Source: Colias croceus (taxonomy: Eukaryota; Arthropoda; Insecta; Lepidoptera; Pieridae). From it: 64,000 bases of DNA. The notes below the pieces were generated by a model. It did no database searches and was not told the origin of the DNA. It saw nothing but the letters and a program-made list of their open reading frames with translations. The stretch is from NCBI RefSeq assembly GCF_905220415.1, contig NC_059566.1, positions 2,604,001-2,668,000 on the forward strand, in the 5' to 3' direction. The number at the start of each line of letters is the position of its first letter. Position 1 is the first letter of the stretch. Below, piece by piece: positions 11,701 to 23,700 of the stretch. A program made the translations under genes and the position numbers.

Positions 11701-14700
11701 ACAAAGCAGTGTTCCGAACCGTTCGAACAATTTCATTTTACCGGGGTTTCATAAAACCACACCCTTGGATATGTCGCCATGACCTCACCTTCACCGAGTA
11801 GGCCGAGTAGGTAGACCATACCTATTACCGAGTAGACCAAGTAGACTGCACCTTCGAGTAGACCAAACCTATTACCGAGTAGACGAAGTAGACCGCTCCT
11901 TCGAGTAAACCAAACCTATTACCGAGTAGACCAATTAGACCGCACCTTCGAGTAGACCATACCTATTACCGAGTAGACCAAGTAGACCGCACCTTCGAGT
12001 AGACCAAACCTATTACCGAGTAGACCAAGTAGACCGCACCTTCACCGATTAGTCCAAGTAGACCATACCTATTACCGAGTCGACCAAGTAGACCACACCT
12101 TCGAGTAGACTAATCCTATTACCGAGTAGACCAAGTAGACCAATCCTATTATCGAATAGACCAAGTAGACCACATCAATTTCCGAGTAGACCAAGTAGAC
12201 TGCACCTTCACAGAGAAGACCAAGTAGACCGCACCTTCACCGAGTAGACCAAGTAGACCGTACCTTCACCGAGTAGACCAAGTAGACCACACCAATTTCC
12301 GAGTAGACTACATCAATTTCCGAGTAGACCAAGTAGACCGCACCTTCGAGTAGACCAAACCTATTACCGAGTAGACCAAGTAGACCGCACTTTCACCGAT
12401 TAGTCCAAGTAGACCAATCCTATTATCGAATAGACCAAGTAGACCACATCAATTTCCGAGTAGACCAAGTAGACCGCACCTTCACCGAGTAGACCAAGTA
12501 TACCACACCAATAGACCACATCAATTTCCGAGTAGACCAAGTAGACCGCACCTTCACCGAGTAGACCAAGTATACCACACCAAATTCCGAGTAGACCAAG
12601 TATACCACACCAAATTCCGAGTAGAACAAGTAGACCGCACCTTCACAGAGAAGACCAAGTAGACCACACCAATTTCCGAGTAGTCTACATCAATTTCCGA
12701 GTAGACCAAGTAGACCGCACATTCGAGTAGACCAAACCTATTACCGAGTAGACCAAGTAGACCGTACATTCGAGGAGACCAAACCTATTACCGAGTAGAC
12801 CAATTAGACGATGATAATGACATGGTCTGTGTAGCGCATGTCGCGTGACGTACGATAATTATTATCGTACAAATACGATGATAATGAGATGATATGATAA
12901 TTTCTATCATGCAAAATTCGTGAATTTATATTATGTCACCTATTATGAAATTTTGACGTGTTTCATATCGAACTTTCATGGGAACAGTGAAATTATAATA
13001 TTAATCTGTGATTAATATGTTCCTAATAAAGCTGTAACGGAACGTAACCATTTGACATGCTATGTTGTGACGTTGACAATCTGTCTTCTGAGTTTTGACA
13101 ATTAGTGACAACTGACAATCAACATTGTCACATTGTAACTTGTAAGTGCAAAACACGTGCAAAATTGAACTTGTAAGTGCAAAACATTCGAGAATATTAC
13201 TCATTTGTGTCAGTGCTCCACGCTATATTATTTGTGTTTAATTTTTTATACCCTTAATGGAATATTATTCGAAAAATTTTTTTTAGTTAAATGTCTATAG
13301 TGTGAAAAAAAGTTTCACTTTTACCGTGGTTTCATAAAACCACACAACATTTTTTTTTGTTTGTTAGAACGCGCTGATCTCAGGAACTACTGGTCCGATT
13401 AGAACAATTCTCTCGGTGCTATATAGCCCATTTATCGAGGAAGACTATAGGCTATATAACATCACGTTAATGCCAACAGGAGCGGAGCCACGCGGGTGAA
13501 ACCGCGAAGCACAGCAGTATATTATACAAGAACCACGCGTTATCCGAAAATGAAAATGTAAAAAAAAAACTAAATTTAAACTCACCAATAATCTCAATAT
13601 TGCCTCTCCCGCTATGATCCTGGTCTCTTATCTGGTTGGCCACAGATATAGCTTTCAAACGTTCCACGCTTTTTGCCTTTTCGCCAACATATAAGAAGAT
13701 ATCGTGGTCCACGTCCAGGATGAAACAATCGCCCTTGTTCATTGATTTCACTGTTGCTTCTACCTGGAATGTTTTTATATAAATTATTGAAGTGAAACTT
13801 CTTTATCGGGGTTGGAAAAAAATTTAGTGCAACATTTTTTCGTTACGCGTGACATTTTTCCGTTACGCGCCATCTTTTTCTTATCCCTACCACGCGTGAT
13901 TCGACGTATTTCCGTAAAGTTGCATATAGTAAACTAGGTTTCCGCCCGCGGCTTCGCCCGCGCAGTCAAAGAAAAAACCGCGTAGTTCCCGTTCCCGTAG
14001 GATTTCCGGGAATGCGTCATTTTCCCGGGATAAAAAGAAGCCTATGTCCTTTCTCGGGTATCAAATTATCTTTATACCAAATTTCATGAAAATTGGTTCA
14101 GTAGTTTTGGCGTGATTGAGTAACAGACAGACAGACAGAGTTACTTTCGCATTTATAATATTAGTATGGATTATTTTTTGAAAAATAAGGTAATAAAGAA
14201 GTTTCACTTCTTACGTGTGTATACTAGTAGGTACACGCACACATTTTTTATTGTACACTTCATTTACACTAATTATTATAAAGATTTTGCGGTTTGTTTG
14301 AATGGAATAAGCTCCGAAACTACTGGACCAATTTAAAAATTTATTTGACCGTTAGAATCCTACATTATCCCTGACTAGCTGTGCCCTGCGGTTTTGCCCG
14401 CATGGATGGATGGAAGGACGTTTGTTATTGTTACACGTGAAAACTACTGAACTGATTTTATCCTTAATGATTTTATCCGGAATGAGACATGGCTACTTTT
14501 ATCCCGGAAATCTCACAGGAACGGGAACCATGCGGGTTTTTTTTTGAAAATGTGGGCGAAGCCGCGGTTTGAAGTCTAGTATACTTATTCAATAAATGAT
14601 ATTTATTTTTATGTACATTTTTTTTTCTTTTGTAATCAATAAATGTTTTATATATTTGTCGGAGAATTTAAATAACTCTTCATTATTAATTATATAATTA

Positions 14701-17700
14701 GGTAGGTATGTAAAATAATATTAAATAATGACTCAGTGCGCACACCTTGCGCGGTCGATGGCAGTACCGAGACTATGTCATCGAGCTACTGACTCAAGGA
14801 ATATAAACCATAGTATGGCCCGTAACCCCATGCATTCCATATCAATTCAATATCGACATTATATTGTACAACATAGAGTACATTCTAATAGGAAGGTATA
14901 GCCACATAACAACTAACTACTCTGTTGTTATTCTCTCACATATTTATAACATACCTGTCTCACTCGCACGTTCCTCTTTCCCTTGATTTGGAAGAGTCGC
15001 TTCTCAGCTCCAGCATTTACAGTCACATGGTTGAAACCTGACGCATGGCCTCCATCCAAGTACCTTATGGCTGAAATAATAATAAATACTCTTTATTAAA
15101 ATGTAGGGAACATTTAGTAATATTTTGAAATTATACTTCCTTTGGCGCGATGGAGAAAAATGATGAGAGTGAATTTTTACGATGCGCGCGCACACCGACA
15201 CCTAAATTTAACAGTGTGAAGTTAGTTCTAGATGGTATGGAAATTGATAACTATGTTCAAGTTGTATATTCTAGTATTTTTTCCATACGCCAAAGAAGTA
15301 TAACTTCTAACGCGTGTATATAAGTAGGTACACACACTCTTTTTTTTAGAATATTACTTTTTCAAGGGAAAACTACTATAACAGAATTGATAAAACTTTG
15401 CAGTGATGAAGCTATTGTACCAAAATAACACATGTGGAAATAAATCTTTCCTACGGCCGGTTGCAGAGCTTCACGGTTCACCGACCATCAGTGCGTACGT
15501 CAGTCGCGCTTGTCTAATAATAAGTATTATAAAGCTGAAGAGTTTGTTTGTTTGTTTGTTAGATAGCCCATTTATCGAGGAAGGCTTATAGGCTACATAT
15601 CATCACGCTAAGACCAACAGGAGCGGAGCTATGCGGGTGAAACCGCGGGGCACAACTAGTAGTATATAATTAATTAAATTTTAGACGGGTGAAGCGGGCA
15701 AAGTCGCGAGCGGAAAGCTAGTAAGTTTATAAATAACTAGATCTCCGCCCGCGGCTTCGCCCGCGTTTGCAAAGAAAAACCCGCATAGTTCCCGTTCCCG
15801 TGGGATTTCCGGGATAAAAACTATCCTATGTGTTAATCCAAGTTAACCTCTATATGTGTGCTAAATTTCATTGTAATCGGTTCAGTAGTTTTTACGTGAA
15901 AGAGTAACAAACACATCATCAACACATTTGACATCCATACAAACTTTCGCATATAAAAATATATTAGTAGGATTTTTCGTCACAGTTTACACATTTTATA
16001 ACCCAAGAACGACAGAATTTTAATGACTTATGGTTCGTTGGACTTTTACGCTTGGTGGTCGCTTGGTTAATAACTGTTAAATTAGAAAAACTTACATAAG
16101 CCGTCTGTTTTTGTAAGATTTTTGTAGTTATATCCGGAGCGTCGTTGAATAAAAATGAATCCCTATTTCCCTTGGTCATGACATCACGCGTGAACAGCTG
16201 GACTGATTTCGATAACTATTTTTTTGTTGCATTGTTATTGAAAGAAAAACTTAAGAAATTTTCACTGTATTTGATATTTTGTTTTATAGCATTTTATAGT
16301 ATAGAAAAAATTCGAACACGTGGAACACAATTGTTTAAAAATTTCTCAAATTGCTCTTTTATTTTTACTAGATTTTTTTTTAATTTCATGCCTTTTTCAA
16401 CTCGCACGAAGATAGGACGTCGGGTCCGCTGGTTATTTAAAAAAACATGTTTAAAGTCTACCTGGTTCAAAATACCCCAAGAACTGCCTCGACTCGTAGC
16501 CCTGGGACTCTCTATGCTGCACAGCATCCCCATGGAACTGCTCATCATCAAGGTTCACCGTCAAAATGGCCGCTGCCCCCGCTTCGTCTTGGCTCGTTTT
16601 GGTGCCAAGCCAGAAGTGGATATCCCATGTTAGTGTTGATGTGCCTGTCGTCTGAAATTTACGATTTTTATATAAAAAAGGAGAAAGAAACACACACAGA
16701 CATCACACACGAACGTACACAATACACATACGCAAGTATACACACAAATAAACACACGCACACACAGGCGTGTGCGATCAGTGCGATTTTTTTTTATCAT
16801 AAGTTAAGAACATGATAAAATGATGGTTTTTAAATGTCCCGTGTACCTATATAGTATTTTTTTGTTATAGATACATTGTTATACATGTATTTTTATTACA
16901 AATTCTAAAACATAGGTATTGTAAACCAAACCATATTGAACAAATTGTTTATTATCTTTAACCCTAGATCACTAATCATTCGTCTCACAGTCGACCGGCA
17001 CCTGTCGCGTTCGATGTTTAGGTATGTTCCCAACACTTTCTCGTCCCGTCCCTCTCAGTACCTTCCTGATTGGCAATTTATTGACCCGTGTGGAGATGAC
17101 GCGGACGCACGCTTTCTAGTTCCGGAGTTATAGCAAAATATTCGACTCACAGACGAATGTGTAGTGACTACGCGTGCAATGTGAACAAAGGTGTATTTTT
17201 GAATAATCGCTTTTTTATTTTTATTGATACCGATTTATAATAAACGTTGAATAATACTTATTGTAGAAAGTTTATCTGCCTTTTTGCTAGTAATATATAC
17301 TGTTTCCTTTAATTGTTTTTGCAATAATACGAATTGAAAAATTAACCATCCTTTTATTGTATACATGAATTTAGAGAGAGATCAGGAGAAGATATTGAGT
17401 ATTCTTGAAGAATGCGACAGCCACAATAAAGAGGGCGAGACACTTGAACATGAGTTGGATTGTTTTCGTAGCTCAGATTTCGAAGGCGAAGACAATTTAG
17501 AGAGATATTTAGCAATCGCTACTGATTAAAGTGAACAAGAATCTGATACGTCTTCTGACCAAGAATTCAATGTTAGAGGGAGAACTTTTGTATAAGGAGG
17601 ATAATAGACTCTGACGAGGATACCAGCACGCAGCCAGAAGGCCGCCAACAGCTATAATAGCACCAAAAACGCAGTCGACGCAGTTGACCAAATGTGCTCA

Positions 17701-20700
17701 ACAATCGGAAGACCAATAGGTGGCCTTAGGCTATATTTTATAATATTCTAAATTTATGCATAGTTAATATGTAATTTATGTATCTAACATGGTGAGGCTG
17801 CGTCAAAAACCATTAAAACTAAGAACTTTCATTCAAAAAATGGAAGATAGCCTAACTGAACCATGGTTGCAGGAGCGGTACAATACACCAACTTTGAGGA
17901 AAAATATCAAAACATACATAAAATATATTCTAAAAATCGATGATGTTTTTCCTATTACGTCTCAAAGACGGACAAATAAACGCAAAATATGCCAATTTTG
18001 TCCATTTTAAAAACGCAGAATGACTAAAAACTCATGCCACTCATACAGAAAGGCAATTTGCGGCGAGCACACAATTCTTACATGTAATGACTGCAAAGAT
18101 TGGAAAAAAAAGACCTTCTTATTTCTTATAATAATATTTAGATAACTAACTTAGCTATGTTGTTAATTATTTTACTTAAATATAACAAATAAATAAAATA
18201 CATGCATTTTAATTTGTTCGTCTGTAAGTCGAATGTTTAGTGACAAAGTAACACCGAAATATGTTTAGTGAGCTAGGGTTAAATGGTTTACAATTTGTTG
18301 TAACTTCTGTGTCGTATAAAAATCTGACTGCAAGTCACACATTCGCACGAATGCGTAAACCCACATGTAGAAGATTTGCAAATATTTGCTTCTGCATTAT
18401 TCTGCAAATTCGTACACTGTTCGAATGTTTGCACACAATAGAATGTCTCGGGTAAACAGCTTCATGCATTAGAATATTAGTATGTACATTCTAGTGTACA
18501 ATTAATCTATACTAATTTTTTAAATTAATCTATACTAATTTGTTTGAACGCGCTAATCTCAGGAACTACTGGTCCGATTTGAACAATTCTTTCGGTGTTA
18601 GATAGCCCATTCATCGAGGAAGGTTATAGACTACCTATTATATCATCACGCTAAGACCAACAGGAGCGGAGTCACGCGGGTGAAACCGCGGAGCGCAGCT
18701 AGTTAAGTATAAAAAAGCACGCTTAAACTCATGAAATGATTGTATTGTCACCGATGCTTGATAAGTGTACAAAGTTTGAATTAAATCTGTCCGTTTAAAG
18801 TGGCTCAAAATAAAGTCTAGGAGTCGGTTACAATATACAAACATAGATACCTACAGGTGAAGCTAATAAGCGATTTCACTGTCGAGTTAAATAAAGCACT
18901 CAGTTGAATAATGAATTTATACTTTTATGTAAAACGGGTGAAGTATTTGTAATCACAATGAACCGTTTAGATGAATCAGACAAGAATCAGACGTTGTGTC
19001 TAATTATACTGTTTTTTCTAATTATAAGTAATTAGAACATGGGAAATACAAAACATCCTTGACCAATGATTCATCAAATGTCTAGATTTTATCCGACTGT
19101 GCTAGAAGGAGTTTTGTTTTTAGATTCAATGTAAGTACCTATGTATGTAAATTATACCTATGTAAGAAAACTAACTGTCTTACAACAAAAAACTTTAGAC
19201 CGGGCTTAACCTATCAACTGTGGTTTAACTTTAAGCGCGGGTTCTTTTTTTTCTTTCTATCTGTCTTTCCTTATGTAGGTATATGCTTAGATGTTTAAAA
19301 CTACGCAACGGATTTTGGCGCAGTTTTTTTTAATAGACAGAATGGTTCTTGCCTCAGAACTTACTATAATATAGGTACCTACTTTTAGGAATTTTAAACG
19401 CGTTTACGAAGTGTTCGAAACGTCGGGAAAATAATATAATGAATAAATCACGTTTAAAATCCGTTAAAAAGTCTTTAAATTCTAAATATAATACTCGCGC
19501 AAAATCAAAGACTAGAAAATACCAGGTACCTACTGTGTAAAGTTTAGGACATAGCAAAGCGCGAGAAAGCTTATTTACTAAGCGTAAATGGTAAAACTGT
19601 GATTTAATGCTTCTAGAAGGTCTTACACGTCCACGTCCATTTTCATTTTCATTTTCATTCGTTTTCATTCCTATTTCAATAATTTTTTTTGAAGCGTAAT
19701 ACATTTTTTACATACAAGATTTCCGCCCGCGGCTTCGCCCGCGTTTGCAAAGGAAAACCCGCATAGTTCCCGTTCCCGTGGGATTTCCGGGATAAAAACT
19801 ATCCTATGTGTTAATCCAAGTTACCCTCTATATGTGTGCTAAATTTCATTGTAATCGGTTCAGTAGTTTTTACGTGAAAGAGTAACAAACATCCATACAT
19901 CCATACATCCATACATCCATACAAACTTTCGCATTTATAATATTAGTAGGATACTTACTTAAATGAAAAAAAATGTCTCATCTTTTACGCAATACGCTAT
20001 ATTGACATTTGATAGTAAGAAATCCATACTAATATTATAAATGCGAGAGTAACTCTGTCTGTCTGTTACTCAATCACGTCTAAACTACTGAACCCATTTG
20101 CTTGAAATTTGGTAGATATTTTGATACCCGAGGCCTTAAAAAGTAGCCTTAAGCCTATGTCCTGTCTCGGATATATAGAGATATTACATAAGTATATCTC
20201 TATATACCCGAGAAATGACATAGGCTACTTTTTACCCCGGGACATAGGATAGGTTTTATCCCGGAAATCCCACGGGAACGGGAACTTGCGGGTTTTTCTT
20301 TGACTGCGCGGGCGAAGCCGCGGGTGGAAAGCTAGTATTTAATAATTGAATAAAAAATTCTTACCTTTAATACTATGTACGAGTCTCCAGAATAAAAATT
20401 CCCATATTGATGTTTAGGTACTGGAACCGGTTCAAAGTCCTGAAAATATAAATAAATAAATAAACTTGAGCGATGTCAAGGGACATCCGGATGGAACGAA
20501 GTGTTAAGTTAGAGAGAGACAGACAGAGAGCCACGCGCACGCCGCACAACTCTAGCAAAAAGTGTCGTGACAACTTTTCGTAAGAATTTTTTCCGTCTAG
20601 CCCCCTTTCTCAACGCACGATAAGGAACTTCGTTCCAATAATATCTACTTATACAAATAATCATAATAAAATTCTATGTAAGTATGTTGCTGGAATTCCA

Positions 20701-23700
20701 CTTTTTGACATATTATACACTAGCTGTGCTCCGCGGTTTTACCCGCATTGCTCCGCTCCTTCCTTTATCTAAACGGAAACAAATTTTCAAAACGGACCAG
20801 TAGTTCCTGAGAATAGCGGGTTCAAACAAACAAACTCTTCAGCTTTATAATATTAAGGGCCGATTTTTCAATCCTTGGTTAAAATTTATCCGTCCAATCT
20901 AGACACGCGGCAGCGTGTCAAGCCGAGTTCAAGCGAAGAGAACTGGCGAGCAGCAGCCGTGTGTATATTTACACGAACCATTTCGAGCCACTTTTCACCC
21001 CCTTATAACTCGAAAACTATTTAAGTTTTATAAACCAAATTTGGTACATATCAAGAGGACCTCAAGATAAACAAGAACCTTAAATTTCATAAATACAGAT
21101 TAAACGGTTGCGTAGATATTAATATCCAAAAATCGCAATTTTTAAGACTGACTGACTTATAGACATATACAAAACCTAACCCACTTCCAGATGACCTAGA
21201 AAGTTCAAATTTTGTAATCTACTAGGTAATAGTGAGTGTACAAAGGAAAAAATCAGAAAATACTGAATTTATTTGTATTTAATTTTTTTTTCAATGACAT
21301 TAATTTTATTTGTATGGAAAAATGGAAAAGTTTAAAAAAATAGAAAATAGTATATTCACCTTACTAGTCTTAAAAAGTAGATCAAAACTAATCAGTGGCC
21401 GAAAAAAATTTTGAAATCCATCAATAAATGACTGAGATATAGATTATTGAAGTTTACATATTTTAGGACGAAACATCTGTAGATTCGAAGCGCCTCTGAC
21501 ATCACACTCACTCGTGCTAGTATCGCTAGGGCGGATTACTTCGATTGCATGATTTCTTTATTCAAAACTGTTATTAAACGTAAAATAAAAGAAAATTGTA
21601 ATAAAAATATTGCTCATACAGTTAAAAATAATATATAATTTTACATATTCACATTTATTTATTCTTTATTTATGAGTATTAGTTTTAATTTCAGTGTAAA
21701 TAAATAAATAAATAAATAAAATCTTTATTTTGCTTTAAACATGGTCTTCAATGGTGATACAATTATATTAATAAAGCACAAACATGTTCAGCCAATACAA
21801 GCATGCAAAAATAATTACCATAAATGGTGTAATGGAAGAAGGCTTCGTCGAAGGTGAAATGATTTAATTTGCGTAATATTAATATGAGTGAAACATCTTT
21901 AGGCGCGTTTAGAGTAAAATTTCAAGATCGCGTCATGGCAATACCGTAACGTCATGGAGTAAGGCGACGATTCTTCTACAACGATCTTTGCATCTTGGTA
22001 ATAGTGTGACAAATTCACGCTGGATGTTTAGAAAATCATGTAATCTTTTAAACAGAAAACGAGTTTTAAAAATTGCAGAAAATAGGAGATAATGACGGGG
22101 CAATGTGCGCTGACATTCATAACATACAAGAAAATATAGAAAATAATACTTAACAAACCATACAGAGAAACCGCAAGAAAAAAAAATCGTATATAAAAAG
22201 TATTATATTTATAAAGTAAATCAAATTTGCAGAGTAATTTTCTGTACAAAAAGTAATGATATCCTACCAAAAACATAAATGTAAAAATTGGAGCCGAGTT
22301 CAATCGTTGACTTAATTTGCCAAAAAAAGAAATGAGATCTAAATGTGTGCCAAGTTCTGCAGACAGTCCAGAAATTTATTTACAAAGATGTGTTAAGTTC
22401 TTAGGTTGACTGAAAACTCAATTGTTTTATTTTCTCTTAGAGAACAATGTTTATTCCAAAATATAACTTTTTTAATTTGAATAATATAATTATTTTCACA
22501 AAGCAAACAACTAATGACCTATTGAACCCCATAATATGATGAGGCTAGTTTTACATACTGTTTATATTTTGTGAGGTTCTAAAAACTAGCCTCATCAAAT
22601 TATGGGGTTCAAAAGGTCATTAGTTGTTTGCTTTGTGAAAATAATTATATTATTCAAATTAAAAAAGTTATATTTTGGAATAAACATTGTTCTCTAAGGG
22701 AAAATAAAACGATTGAGTTTTCAGTCAACCTAAGAACTTAATACATCTTTGTAAATAAATTTCTGGACTGTCTGCAGAACTTGGCACACATTTAGATCTC
22801 ATTTCTTTTTTTGGCAAATTAAGTCAACGATTGAACTCGGCTCCAATTTTTACATTTATGTTTTTGGTAGGATAAAGTATTACATGAACATTTTAAAATG
22901 TCACCTGTAAACTGTCGAATACGGACAATAAGAATACATTTTTGAAATGTTAGTTTAATACGTTATTCGATGAATAAGTTTAAACCAAGTGAATAAAAAC
23001 TCCCATTTGGTGTAACGCTTTTAGTTTAATTCCTTCAATCAAGAAAGAAAGAAAGAAAGAAAAGACATTTAATTCAACACATGAAAAACAATAGCTTCAA
23101 AAACACTACTTTTTGATTTTCATTTATTCAACTTTCACATCATCACTACACAGTATAAAACAAAGTCGCTTTCTCTGTCCCTATGTCCCTTTGTATGCTT
23201 AAATCTTAAAAACTACGCAACGGATTTTGATGCGGTTTTTTTAATAGATAGAGTGATTCAAGAGGAAGGTTTAGTATATAATTTATGACGTTTTAGACAA
23301 AACGGGCGAAGCCGCGGGCGGTAAGCTAGTTGTTTATACGTCAAATTCCCAGTGTTCTAGAAATATCTTCAAATAGTTCTCAAATCCGACATTTTAATTC
23401 ACTGGCGTTGAAACATTATCTTTCATGTTTATTTTTGTTTATGTGTAGGCGTAACGCATAAAAACTATTTACTAACAAGAATTTATCTGTGGAATCTCAC
23501 TGTTTTCAATTGAAAATTATAAGGCTTTCTGCCCGCGGCTTCACCCGCTTGGTGTAAAACTTAAGATTTTATATCTAGAACTTTTATTATATTATATTTC
23601 TCAAAAAGAGCGTGTGTGCCGAGCACACGTGTCAGAAGTGAAACTTCTTTGGCAAGATTAAAAGATACCAAAATCGCCTTACTCCATGACGTGAAATTTT

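Noticed and set aside
12423..12769. Open frames with repeated tyrosine/serine-rich peptides
   Set aside because: They are translations of the minisatellite and change frame with unit order.
16145..16815. 162-aa and 122-aa frames on the plus strand
   Set aside because: They lie opposite gelsolin exon 16651-16462 and run into simple CA-rich sequence, with no codon or domain support.
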